From positions 248,001 to 312,000 of the forward strand of contig CAMVCB010000006.1 of assembly GCA_947165895.1 (NCBI GenBank): a stretch of 64,000 nucleotides of DNA, given 5' to 3'. The notes below the pieces were generated by a model. The model worked only from the letters and a program-made list of their open reading frames with translations, was not told where the DNA came from and did no database searches. A program made the position numbers and the translations under genes. This document shows, piece by piece, positions 10,114 to 19,491 of this stretch. Numbering within the stretch: position 1 is the first letter of the stretch; each line of letters opens with the position of its first letter. This DNA is from an uncultured Treponema sp. GTDB lineage: Bacteria; Spirochaetota; Spirochaetia; Treponematales; Treponemataceae.

Positions 10114-12420
10114 ATGAACAGAAGACTTATTACAGCAGCTTTACCATACGTTAATAATATTCCTCATCTGGGAAATATCATTCAGTCGCTTTCGGGCGAT
10201 GTTTTTGCACGTTTCTGCCGCAGCCGTGGTTATGACACTCTTTATGTCTGCGGTGTTGATGAATACGGTACAGCAACAGAGACTAAGGCACTTGAAGAAA
10301 AAACTGAACCTCGCGCCCTCTGCGACCACTACTATGGCGAGCACACAAAGATTTATGAATGGTTCCACATCAATTTTGATAAATTCGGACGAACTTCTAA
10401 CGAGCAGTGTACAGAAATCACTCAGGCTCTTTTTAATGACCTGGACAAGGCCGGCCTGATTCACGAGCACGTAAACAAGCAGCTTTTCTGTCCTCACTGT
10501 AATATGTTCCTTGCTGACCGCTATGTTGACGGAACCTGTCCTAAGTGCGGCTATGAAAAGGCCCGCGGTGACCAGTGCGATAAGTGCGGTTCTCTTCTTG
10601 ATCCTATTGAACTCAAAGAACCCCGCTGCCATACCTGCGGTTCAACACCGGAAGTCCGCGAGACAAAACACCTTTACATCGACCTTCCTGCTATGAGCGA
10701 AAAGCTTAATGCATGGATGGATAAGGCAAGCGTTGAAGGCCGCTGGTCTGACAATGCAATCAATATGACAAAGGCCTGGATCCGTGATGGTCTTCAGGAG
10801 CGTGCCATTACCCGCGACCTTAAGTGGGGTATTCCTGTTCCTAAGGCTGGTTATGAAAACAAGGTTTTCTATGTCTGGTTCAACGCCCCAATCGGTTATC
10901 TTTCTATTACAAAGCAGCTGGCTGACGAGCTTGTAAAGGCCGGAAAAAAGAGCTTTGACTGGAAATCATGGTGGCTTCCGAGTGAGAGCGAAGAGGCTAA
11001 GGGCAAGGAAAAGGTTGAGCTTTTCCAGTTCATTGGTAAAGACAATATTCCTTTCCACACTGTTGTTTTCCCTTGTACAATGCTGGGCTCTCCACACGAG
11101 TGGACAAAACTTCATCATATGTCTTCGACTGAATTTTTGAACTATGAAGACGGAAAGTTCTCTAAGAGTCTTGGGGTTGGTGTATTCGGTTCGGATGCTA
11201 TTGAATCTGGAATTCCTGCTGATGCATGGCGTTTTTACATTTTCTATAACCGTCCTGAAAAGCAGGACTATCAGTTTACCTGGAAAGACTTTATGGAAAA
11301 GCTTAACGGCGAGCTGATTGGTAACCTTGGTAACCTTGTAAACCGCACATTGCTTTTTGTAAATAAATATTATGAAGGAAAGATTCCTGATGCCCCTGTT
11401 GACGAAGAGCTCTGGTCAAAGGTTCGCGAGCTTGAGGCAAAGGCAACTGAAAGTCTTGAATGGGCTGATTTGAAGGATGCTTTCCACACAATGTTTGAAA
11501 TTTCTGATATCTGTAACAAAAAATTCCAGGCAACTGAACCTTGGAAGGCCAGAACAGAAAATCCGGCTGTGGCAGAATGCCTTATCCACAACCTCTGTTA
11601 TGTAATTAAGGATCTGATGATTATGATGAATCCTTATATGCCTCAGTACACTCAAAAAATCATGAGCTACTTTGGAAAGTCTATTCAGGAAAGCAAGATT
11701 GGAATGGAAACAAAGCCCGGTTATACATGGAATGACCTTGGAAAACTTGAAGGCCTGAGCACTGTTGGACCTACAGAAGTTTACTTTAAGCCAATGGATC
11801 AGAAGACTATGCTTGCCTTCCGCGAAAAATTCGGCGGTAAACAGAATAAGGCTGAGGCTAAAAAAGACAAGAAAGAAAAGAAGGCAAAAAAGGCAGAACC
11901 AACTGTATTGCCGGTAGATCAGCAGGCTGATTTCTTCAATAAAAATATCGAGCTGACTGTAGCAAAGATTGTTGACGTTAAGCCAAATCCTGAAGGAGAA
12001 AAGCTTTATATCGAAACTCTGGATGACGGAAGCGGAAGTCCGCGTACAATTCAGTCTGGCTTGCGCATGTTCCTTAAAGAATCTGACCTTCTTGGAAAGC
12101 ACGTTGTAATTGCATCAAACCTTGCTCCTCGTACAATGCGGGGAGTTGAAAGCCGGGGTATGCTTCTTGCCGGTCACTACGAGGCTGACGGAAAAGAATG
12201 TGTAGAGGTTCTTGATGTAAGCTGGGCAAAGCCTGGTACAAAGATTGTGCTTGAAGGTGCTGATGTAAATGCCGCAAAAAAGGCTGAAATCACAGGTGAT
12301 GAATTCTTCTCTGTTCAGATTGCCGCAAAAGACGGTCTTGTTCAGATTGCAGGCAAAAAGCTTTTGGCAGACGGAAAAGAAATCAAAACTGAAAAAGCCT
12401 TGAACTCAGATATTGCATAA
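10114..12420 (+). CDS. metG: Methionyl-tRNA synthetase with C-terminal tRNA-binding domain
   Basis: ITAALPYVNNIPHLGN...; zinc-finger CPHC...CPKCG; KFSKSLGVGVF; C-terminal EMAP-like domain. The ATG at 10114 has a Shine-Dalgarno. Confidence 0.97.
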   Translation: MNRRLITAALPYVNNIPHLGNIIQSLSGDVFARFCRSRGYDTLYVCGVDEYGTATETKALEEKTEPRALCDHYYGEHTKIYEWFHINFDKFGRTSNEQCTEITQALFNDLDKAGLIHEHVNKQLFCPHCNMFLADRYVDGTCPKCGYEKARGDQCDKCGSLLDPIELKEPRCHTCGSTPEVRETKHLYIDLPAMSEKLNAWMDKASVEGRWSDNAINMTKAWIRDGLQERAITRDLKWGIPVPKAGYENKVFYVWFNAPIGYLSITKQLADELVKAGKKSFDWKSWWLPSESEEAKGKEKVELFQFIGKDNIPFHTVVFPCTMLGSPHEWTKLHHMSSTEFLNYEDGKFSKSLGVGVFGSDAIESGIPADAWRFYIFYNRPEKQDYQFTWKDFMEKLNGELIGNLGNLVNRTLLFVNKYYEGKIPDAPVDEELWSKVRELEAKATESLEWADLKDAFHTMFEISDICNKKFQATEPWKARTENPAVAECLIHNLCYVIKDLMIMMNPYMPQYTQKIMSYFGKSIQESKIGMETKPGYTWNDLGKLEGLSTVGPTEVYFKPMDQKTMLAFREKFGGKQNKAEAKKDKKEKKAKKAEPTVLPVDQQADFFNKNIELTVAKIVDVKPNPEGEKLYIETLDDGSGSPRTIQSGLRMFLKESDLLGKHVVIASNLAPRTMRGVESRGMLLAGHYEADGKECVEVLDVSWAKPGTKIVLEGADVNAAKKAEITGDEFFSVQIAAKDGLVQIAGKKLLADGKEIKTEKALNSDIA

Positions 12421-12421
12421 T

Positions 12422-13717
12422 ATGTTTGACATTAAAATCTCAAAAATTGAAAATACAAGCCGCACCAACGAAGGGTCTTTTTTACAAACTCCCTTCTGGT
12501 GCGAATTTAAGGCTGCTCACGGCTGGAAATACCTTCGCTTTGAAATGTCTGCAAAAGTGCCGGTTGAAAAGGGAAGCCGTAACTGCGAGGGTGAAAGATG
12601 TTCTACAAAAGAACATGAAGAAGGCCATGGCGAACATTCTGAAAATCAGATTCTTGAAGAACGCACTTATGAATTTGCTGTATTAGTACGTTCCTTTGCA
12701 AAAGGACTTTTCAGCCTGGCTTACCTGCCTTTATTTCCGTCACTTTTGTATAAGTGCACAAGCGAAGAAAAAATCGACTCTGCATTTGATAGCCAAGACC
12801 AGTCAGTTTTGATTGATGAAACTCTTGTAACGCCAGAAACTCAGAGCATTGAGTTTGCAAATTTTATAGCGGAGATTGCAGGGGCATTAAAGCCCTATCT
12901 TCCTAAAAACACTATCTGCGTACGTTTTGACCCAGATGTAGACTTTGCAACTCCTTTTGACCGCGACACCTTTAATTACGGATTAAAAGTTGTTTCCTAT
13001 GCTGACCGCCTGCGCCTTAAAAAGACACGTGTAGACATTCAGCCGCCGGATTCAACCCTGGTTGATTTGACAGCCGGCGAAGAAGAAATTTTAGGCCGCA
13101 TGAAGTCAAAATGGCGCTATAACATCCGTCTGGCAGAAAAAAAAGGCGTTCAGATTGAAAAAATCTTAGGAAATGATAGTAACTTGTCTGAAAAATTAGA
13201 CAAATTCTACGAATTATATAAGATTACCTCTGAACGCGACGGTATTGCAATCCATCCAAAATCATATTACGAAGATTTAATGCGCCGTTCAGCAGAGGAA
13301 ATTGCCGCCGGAAAGAATGTGCCGGAAGTCCGACTTTATCTTACCCGCCACGAAGAAGATTATCTTGGCGCAATAATTACGCTTTTTTCTAAAACCGAAA
13401 GCGTTTACCTTTACGGCTGTTCAAGTAACGTAAAGCGAAACCTTATGCCTAATTTCCTTTTGCAGTGGACTGCGATGAAGGACGCAAAGGCTTATGGAAG
13501 TCTATATTACGATATGTACGGAATGCCTCCTACCGATGACGAAAATCATCCTATGCACGGCCTTTATCTTTTTAAGACAGGCTTTGGCGGAAAAAACATT
13601 CACCGGACCGGAAGCTGGGACGTTCAGCTGAAAGCCCTTTATTCCCTTTGTACTCTGGCAGAAAATCTGCGGGCCTTCTGGCATAAGAAGGTTTTGAAAA
13701 AGCTTCGCGGTCGTTAG
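12422..13717 (+). CDS. FemAB/FemX-family peptidoglycan bridge aminoacyltransferase
   Basis: LLQWTAMKDAKAYGSLYYDMYGMPPTDDENHPMHGLYLFKTGFGG is a FemX-type signature. Confidence 0.85.
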   Translation: MFDIKISKIENTSRTNEGSFLQTPFWCEFKAAHGWKYLRFEMSAKVPVEKGSRNCEGERCSTKEHEEGHGEHSENQILEERTYEFAVLVRSFAKGLFSLAYLPLFPSLLYKCTSEEKIDSAFDSQDQSVLIDETLVTPETQSIEFANFIAEIAGALKPYLPKNTICVRFDPDVDFATPFDRDTFNYGLKVVSYADRLRLKKTRVDIQPPDSTLVDLTAGEEEILGRMKSKWRYNIRLAEKKGVQIEKILGNDSNLSEKLDKFYELYKITSERDGIAIHPKSYYEDLMRRSAEEIAAGKNVPEVRLYLTRHEEDYLGAIITLFSKTESVYLYGCSSNVKRNLMPNFLLQWTAMKDAKAYGSLYYDMYGMPPTDDENHPMHGLYLFKTGFGGKNIHRTGSWDVQLKALYSLCTLAENLRAFWHKKVLKKLRGR

Positions 13718-13729
13718 AGGGAGATTAGC

Positions 13730-13757
13730 TGTTAGCGGTTAGTTGTTAGCGGTTAGC
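13730..13757 (+). repeat. 14-bp tandem repeat x2 (TGTTAGCGGTTAGt/c)
   Basis: Direct reading of tgttagcggttagt|tgttagcggttagc, between the femX-like and thiN genes. Confidence 0.9.
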
Positions 13758-13771
13758 CTGAGGGGGTGGAA

Positions 13772-14512
13772 ATGAAAAGATGTCTGATTATTTCGGGGGG
13801 GGATTTTTTTGATGCTCCACGCTCTTTGTATGATGAGGCGGATTTTGTTGTAGCCTGCGATAAGGGCTGGGATTATGCAAAAAGGCTGGGATTTCTTCCG
13901 GATGTCGTAATCGGGGATTTTGATTCTTACGGTGCAGGCGTGGAGGAAGGTGACACTGCTGCCCCGGAAGGTGACGGCGCGTCCCCGGAAGGTGACGGCG
14001 CGTCCCCGGAAGGGGACGCATTCGCCTGGGATGGTGACACAAAAATCATAAAGCTTTCTCGCGACAAAGATGACTCAGATACTATGGCGGGCGTAAAATA
14101 TGCAATCGGGGAAGGCTGTAATGACTTTACCTTTATCTGCGCAGCAGGCGGCCGTTTTGACCATTTTTTCTGTAATATTCAGACTCTTTCTTTTATTGCA
14201 GAAAAATTTGGAAGGGCAAGGCTTCTCTCTGATAATGACGAAATCACCGTGATTAATAAGAGCTCTGTTGAAATTGAAAAGAAGGAGGGCTGGAGCCTTT
14301 CAGTTTTTTCTCTTTGTGACGAAGCCCGGGGAATTACAGAAGAAGGGACCCGCTGGCAATTGAATGGGGGTCTTATGCGGCAGAATGCCCCTTACGGTCT
14401 AAGTAACGAATGGACCGCAGACAAGGCAAAAATAGCGGTGGAAGAGGGCACTTTAATCATCATCACTTCAAAAATACCTGGCGGAGTAAAAGCTGTAAAG
14501 CGCGAGAAGTAA
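13772..14512 (+). CDS. thiN: Thiamine pyrophosphokinase
   Basis: CLIISGGDFFDAP, VIGDFDS, LSRDKDDSDT, GRFDHFFCNIQTL motifs. Confidence 0.9.
   Translation: MKRCLIISGGDFFDAPRSLYDEADFVVACDKGWDYAKRLGFLPDVVIGDFDSYGAGVEEGDTAAPEGDGASPEGDGASPEGDAFAWDGDTKIIKLSRDKDDSDTMAGVKYAIGEGCNDFTFICAAGGRFDHFFCNIQTLSFIAEKFGRARLLSDNDEITVINKSSVEIEKKEGWSLSVFSLCDEARGITEEGTRWQLNGGLMRQNAPYGLSNEWTADKAKIAVEEGTLIIITSKIPGGVKAVKREK
13795..13802 (+). repeat. Poly-G (G8) tract followed by A and T7 in the 5' end of thiN
   Basis: Direct reading: tttc GGGGGGGG A TTTTTTT gatg. Confidence 0.95.
13946..14029 (+). repeat. 21-bp in-frame minisatellite, about 4 units encoding EGDTAAP/EGDGASP/EGDGASP/EGDAFAW
   Basis: Units start at 13946, 13967, 13988 and 14009; units 2 and 3 are identical (gaaggtgacggcgcgtccccg). 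Confidence 0.95.
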
Positions 14513-14515
14513 CTT

Positions 14516-14701
14516 ATGGACGATAAAGAATATTATTCAATTATGAACCGGACTTCCTCATTTGTAATCAATCAGGTGCTGAAAAAGAATAAAAAAAAGG
14601 CCGGAAATAACTCTCAAAAGTCCTTTACAAAGCTTGAACAGCATCAGGGGCGCGATGACGCTGAAATGCTTTTTGAAAAACAGGGCGACAAAGAATTCTA
14701 A
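14516..14701 (+). CDS. Small hypothetical protein (61 aa)
   Basis: Same-strand ORF 3 nt downstream of thiN; Lys-rich. Confidence 0.5.
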   Translation: MDDKEYYSIMNRTSSFVINQVLKKNKKKAGNNSQKSFTKLEQHQGRDDAEMLFEKQGDKEF

Positions 14702-14748
14702 AATTTTAATTTTAAAAAGCTGAACTTTGATGTTATAATTTTTGTATC

Positions 14749-17700
14749 ATGGAGAAGAAAGTTCAGTTTCTTTTAGATTTTGTATCTAACTGCCAGAATA
14801 CCTGCTATATCACAACAGATTCAGACACAATGAATCAGATTCCTTCGATTCTTGGGGAATCTTACTGTCTTATCGATTTAAAAGATGATTATTCGCCACT
14901 TCGTCCTTTTATGGAGCTGCTTCGTTTCTATAATCCTCCTTTTAAAATGCTTCAAAGCCAGGTTTATCCCCTGCAGCTGGAAACTTTTGCAACCTATATC
15001 CATGATGGAATTGCAAAGGAACGTGAAGATATCGTTCTTGATCATGAAATCAACTACGAAAAAAAACAGATAAAAAATACCCTTGTCAGCCTGATTGAAA
15101 AGCTGAACGGCGACAATAATTATATCTTTTTGAATTCCCAGTTTATGAATATGGATTCTCTGGAAATTGTAACTGAGGTAGAAAAATCTGCTCACAAGGG
15201 GAAGTTTATTTTCTGTTTTGATTCCGAAAATCCTTATACTGCTAAAAAGACGATTATGACTTTTCTGAAGGATATTTCACAAAATCATAATTATCTGACG
15301 GGTTTTAAGCTTGAAAAAAAACACGGAAAGGATCTTTCTGAGGATTTTTCCTTTACTTATGAATCTCTGATTATGGCTTTAAGAAATGCCCGGCTTTTTC
15401 TTGATTTGAAGCAGGCGGCTTTTCTTGCGGACAAGGCTCTTGAAATTCTTGAAACACAGAAGAATTATTCACCTCTTGCCCGCGAACTCAAGCTTGAGGT
15501 TGCCCTTGCATATTTTATCTGCTCTGAGGCTGATAAATCTGCGGTTCTCCTTTCGGCAATTTCTGATGAAGGAATTGATGATGAAATTGACCTTAAGGCC
15601 AAGCTTTTCCTTTCGAAAATCTATAATTCAAAATCCATGCTGAATCTTGCCAAAAAGTATGCTCTTTTGATTTTGCAGCGTTTTTCTGACGGACGGAATA
15701 AAAAATCACCTTATTATGCCCTTGCCCTGATGCAGGATTATTTTTCTACAAGCCGTGATGACAGGGTACTGGCTCTTGATAAATATAAGGCCGCGATCGA
15801 TGCTCTTTTGCGTTCGGATTTGAACAATAACTTTGTAAATACAGTCCTTCATTTCCCGGAAGTTGTTTTTGAAGATGAAAATCAGCTGGGATTTTTTGAA
15901 TACCTGCTTGATAAAACAGACCGCATTTCTCATGAAATTGAAAATAATATGCAGATTTCGGCTGTAATGCACTGGCGGGCAATTTATTATGAAGAGACTG
16001 GCCATAATGATGAGGCAAGAAAGGCTCTGGAAAAGGCTGATGCGCTCAGAACCCAGCTTGGTGATATAAAACAGATGATCTGCATTAAAAACGGCCTTTC
16101 TGATTTCTGTATGCGAATGGCCCGCTTTAAGGAAGCCTACAATGTCCTCAATGATTTTACAGACCAGCTTTTCCTTGTTTCTGATTATATTCTGATTATT
16201 GAGCTGCTTAAAAATATGAGCCGGGCAACTTTCTATGTCCATAATTTTGAACTTACAGAAAAAATTGCCCTTGTCCTTCTTGATTTGTATAAAAAATTCG
16301 TTCCTGAAAACATAAGTTTAAATTCCTATATTCCAAAGCCTGAGGATATTTACAGCTTCCAGTCTGTAATTGATATTTACAATAAGGATTATTTCCATGC
16401 GGAAATGAATTATAAAATCCTCACTTCAAAAACTGCAAAGCTTTCTGATAACTGTAAGCCTTTCATTTTTTATGTTGATGCCTGCCTTAAAGCTGTAAAA
16501 GGGGAATATGAGGCCGCAGAAAAATTAATGGCTAAGGTAATTGAAGATTACAATAAGCTTGGAAAATACAGTCATACAATCGTTTTCCTTCTTTATGATT
16601 TTGCAATTCACCTGGAAAATCTTGGAAATCACCAGCTTTCTCAAAAATATTTTGATATCGGCTTTAATCTTGCCAGGGAAAAAAGTCTTGTATATTTTTT
16701 CAAGAATAAAAAGGAATACACTCTTGAAGAGTACAGAAACAGTTTTACCAAGCTTGCGGACTTTAAGATTGATTCTCTGATGCTTATAGATAAGGCAAAT
16801 AAAGATTATTCAATTAATCAGCTGCACAATAAACTCAATGAATATCAGTTTATCAATAAAATCAATTCCTTTAATCCGGGAATTACGGGAATTAAAAATT
16901 ATCTTGAAAAGATTTCCTTTTGTATTTGCGAGTTCCTGGCGGCTCAGTCTGTTTCTTTTGCCCAGCTTGGCATTTCAAAAAAGTGGAAGAACCTTACATC
17001 CTTTTCTCAGTCCAGCACAAAGGAAATGCTTTTGCCTGAGGCTGTCTGGGAGAATCTTTTTGAACGTTACGGCAGCCCCGAAAAGCCGGAATTGATTTTT
17101 GATAAGGATAACGAGCTTTATTACTGCGATCTTTCAAAATTTGATTTTAAGGGAGCCATTGTAATACTTCCAAATGACAGCAAAAAATTTTCATCGCTTG
17201 CTGTTTCAATCGTAAATATTGCACTTTTGAATATTCAGAGCCAGCTTTTAATTTACACACAGCATGAAAATCTTGCGGCCCTTACCGCAATTGATCCGAT
17301 TACAGGATTGAGTAACCGCCGTGCACTTTCGCGTCACATTACCCTTGAAAATGAACGGGTAGAGCGCTTTTTTAAGCGTAAAAAGCAGATTATTCAAAAG
17401 GCAATCGCCTTTATTGATATCGATAATTTTAAGTATTATAACGAGCGCTTTGGTTATATTGCCGGTGATTTTCTTTTGAAATGCTTTGCGGATATCCTTA
17501 AAAATACACTCCGCCGCATTGATTTTGTCTGCCGTTACGGCGGGGACGAGTTTGTTGTGGTTATGGGTGATACTTCCGAGGAGGAAGGAGAGCGTATGTG
17601 CCAGAGAATTTACATTGAGCATTCAAAGAGGGATTTCTTTCTGCCGGATTTAAAACATTTTATCAGTCAGGATTTTGATATTCCGCAGAATAAGGCTATT

Positions 17701-17865
17701 GGCTTCAGCATGGGACTCTGCTGTAACTCTGATACTGCCGAGCCTGCAAATCTTATGGAAGTGCTTAGAAACGCAAATAAAGCCTTGAAGTTCGCCAAGG
17801 AAAACGGAAAGGGTAGCGTTGCAACCTGGTCTAGAATCAAAGATCTAGCTGATTTGCGTCCGTAA
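14749..17865 (+). CDS. TPR-containing diguanylate cyclase (GGDEF)
   Basis: C-terminal DPITGLSNRRALSRH...RRIDFVCRYGGDEFVVVMGD; I-site RRID 5 residues before GGDEF; long helical repeat N-terminus. Confidence 0.92.
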   Translation: MEKKVQFLLDFVSNCQNTCYITTDSDTMNQIPSILGESYCLIDLKDDYSPLRPFMELLRFYNPPFKMLQSQVYPLQLETFATYIHDGIAKEREDIVLDHEINYEKKQIKNTLVSLIEKLNGDNNYIFLNSQFMNMDSLEIVTEVEKSAHKGKFIFCFDSENPYTAKKTIMTFLKDISQNHNYLTGFKLEKKHGKDLSEDFSFTYESLIMALRNARLFLDLKQAAFLADKALEILETQKNYSPLARELKLEVALAYFICSEADKSAVLLSAISDEGIDDEIDLKAKLFLSKIYNSKSMLNLAKKYALLILQRFSDGRNKKSPYYALALMQDYFSTSRDDRVLALDKYKAAIDALLRSDLNNNFVNTVLHFPEVVFEDENQLGFFEYLLDKTDRISHEIENNMQISAVMHWRAIYYEETGHNDEARKALEKADALRTQLGDIKQMICIKNGLSDFCMRMARFKEAYNVLNDFTDQLFLVSDYILIIELLKNMSRATFYVHNFELTEKIALVLLDLYKKFVPENISLNSYIPKPEDIYSFQSVIDIYNKDYFHAEMNYKILTSKTAKLSDNCKPFIFYVDACLKAVKGEYEAAEKLMAKVIEDYNKLGKYSHTIVFLLYDFAIHLENLGNHQLSQKYFDIGFNLAREKSLVYFFKNKKEYTLEEYRNSFTKLADFKIDSLMLIDKANKDYSINQLHNKLNEYQFINKINSFNPGITGIKNYLEKISFCICEFLAAQSVSFAQLGISKKWKNLTSFSQSSTKEMLLPEAVWENLFERYGSPEKPELIFDKDNELYYCDLSKFDFKGAIVILPNDSKKFSSLAVSIVNIALLNIQSQLLIYTQHENLAALTAIDPITGLSNRRALSRHITLENERVERFFKRKKQIIQKAIAFIDIDNFKYYNERFGYIAGDFLLKCFADILKNTLRRIDFVCRYGGDEFVVVMGDTSEEEGERMCQRIYIEHSKRDFFLPDLKHFISQDFDIPQNKAIGFSMGLCCNSDTAEPANLMEVLRNANKALKFAKENGKGSVATWSRIKDLADLRP

Positions 17866-19201
17866 AGTTCTGTAAAAGGTTAAGACCTGTCTGGAAAAAG
17901 CTTTTTTCCATATAGTCAGAAAACTCTTTATCAAGGGTAATTAAATTTTCCCTAAGCTTTTCAAATGTATCTGCGGCAAGTACAAGCTCGCAGTAGCCGT
18001 GCTCCCGTTTTTGTTTTGCCTGGTCGTTTACAGTCTGGGTAACGTGCTTTACAAAGGGCATGGTGCTGAGTTTTTGTAAGACTTCCTTTTCCAGAATTGG
18101 GAATTTTAATGACATGGCGGGGCGTTCTTCTCCCTGCCGGCAGCCTGTCTGGCTTTCAAACTGCAGCTGACTCATTCCGCTAAGGCGGGGATTGAGTTCA
18201 AAAATTACCCAGCGCTTTTTTTCTTCGTCCCAGCCAAAATCCACCTGGCAGATTCCATTTACCCTTATAAGCTTTGCAAGACGAAGTAATTCTGCTTTAA
18301 GTTCAGCCAGGGGAAGCTTGTCAGCCGCTGCATAAGTGTCTGTAACCGGCCCGATTTTTACGCTCTGTTTGGGGCTTGTAATTCCGTACTGGTTTACGCT
18401 TACCATAAAGGGATTAAAGACTCTGTAGCCGCTTTCTTCCGTTCCCCAGATTTCCATTGCAAACTGAGGGCCTTTTACAAACTCTTCTACAATCTTGTCT
18501 CCGTTGTTTTTCTTTCCGTTTAAAAAGTTTTTTACCTGGCCCAAGGTATGGCAGACTTCCATTCCGTAGCTTGAAAGACCTGAAGTGTCCTTAATGATTA
18601 CCGGGAAGTTCATGTTTTTAATTCTGTAAAAAACGCTTTCTTTATAGGGGTTTTCCTTTAATTCTTGGCGGTTGCGCTCGGCCCAGAAAAGCTCGTGATG
18701 AACGTAAACTGCCTTTGCAAGAGGAAAGCCCTTTTGTTCAAGAAAAGTGTGGGTCTGGATTTTGTCAAAGGACATGAGGCTTACATCAAGGCTGTTACAG
18801 ATAACCTTGATGCCTTCTGCCTTTAAGATTTCGGCAATCTGGGCATCTTTTACAGGAAGCCAGTCAAAAGGCGTTACCCAGTAGGTTGCGGCAATTACAA
18901 GATCAGGCTGTAAGGTTTTAATTAAGGCCGCAATATCCTCCGGGGGATTTTCCTTCCCCTGAGGCAGTATTTTATATTCAAAATGTTCAGATTTTTCAAG
19001 AATTTCGTTTCCTTCCAGGTCCAGTAAAAACATTCCCGGAAGTTCTGATACAAGGGTAAAAGTGTGCTTTTCAAAGCAGTCAGCCCCGAAAAAATCTGTA
19101 AGAATACGTTCGGCGTTTTTTGCATTTGAGGGAAGATTTGTATAATGGTAGCTTGGACCGTCAAAATTATTAGAATTACTGCTGTAAATTACGATCTTCA
19201 T
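17837..19201 (-). CDS. ATP-grasp domain protein
   Basis: KIQTHTFLEQKGFPLAKAV...FPVIIKDTSGLSSYGMEVCHTLGQVKNFL...IVEEFVKGPQFAMEIWG...FELNPRLSGMSQLQ. Confidence 0.8.
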   Translation of the reverse strand: MKIVIYSSNSNNFDGPSYHYTNLPSNAKNAERILTDFFGADCFEKHTFTLVSELPGMFLLDLEGNEILEKSEHFEYKILPQGKENPPEDIAALIKTLQPDLVIAATYWVTPFDWLPVKDAQIAEILKAEGIKVICNSLDVSLMSFDKIQTHTFLEQKGFPLAKAVYVHHELFWAERNRQELKENPYKESVFYRIKNMNFPVIIKDTSGLSSYGMEVCHTLGQVKNFLNGKKNNGDKIVEEFVKGPQFAMEIWGTEESGYRVFNPFMVSVNQYGITSPKQSVKIGPVTDTYAAADKLPLAELKAELLRLAKLIRVNGICQVDFGWDEEKKRWVIFELNPRLSGMSQLQFESQTGCRQGEERPAMSLKFPILEKEVLQKLSTMPFVKHVTQTVNDQAKQKREHGYCELVLAADTFEKLRENLITLDKEFSDYMEKSFFQTGLNLLQNFTDANQLDL

Positions 19202-19266
19202 TTCTGAAGCTTCCTGTAACAAAATTTTTGTTTTATTTTAACAAGCTTTGCTGTATATTTACAAGC

Positions 19267-19491
19267 ATGACAAAAGAAGATTTTATTTTCAAAATCGAAA
19301 CTAAAACCGAATGGAGCTTTAACTATAAAGGTCTTGAATATAATCTTACCTATGGTGTGGATAATGCAGGTCGTGATTACATCCTTTTTGGACGCACCTT
19401 TGAAGGTGAAAAATATTATTCGGTAAAGGAGCTTTTTAATAAAGCGCGGATTGAAAATCACTTCTTCAGGGAGATGCTGGAAGATTTATGA
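19267..19491 (+). CDS. Small hypothetical protein
   Basis: ATG at 19267 with a well-placed TATATT upstream; overlaps the start of the MATE gene by 4 nt. Confidence 0.6.
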   Translation: MTKEDFIFKIETKTEWSFNYKGLEYNLTYGVDNAGRDYILFGRTFEGEKYYSVKELFNKARIENHFFREMLEDL

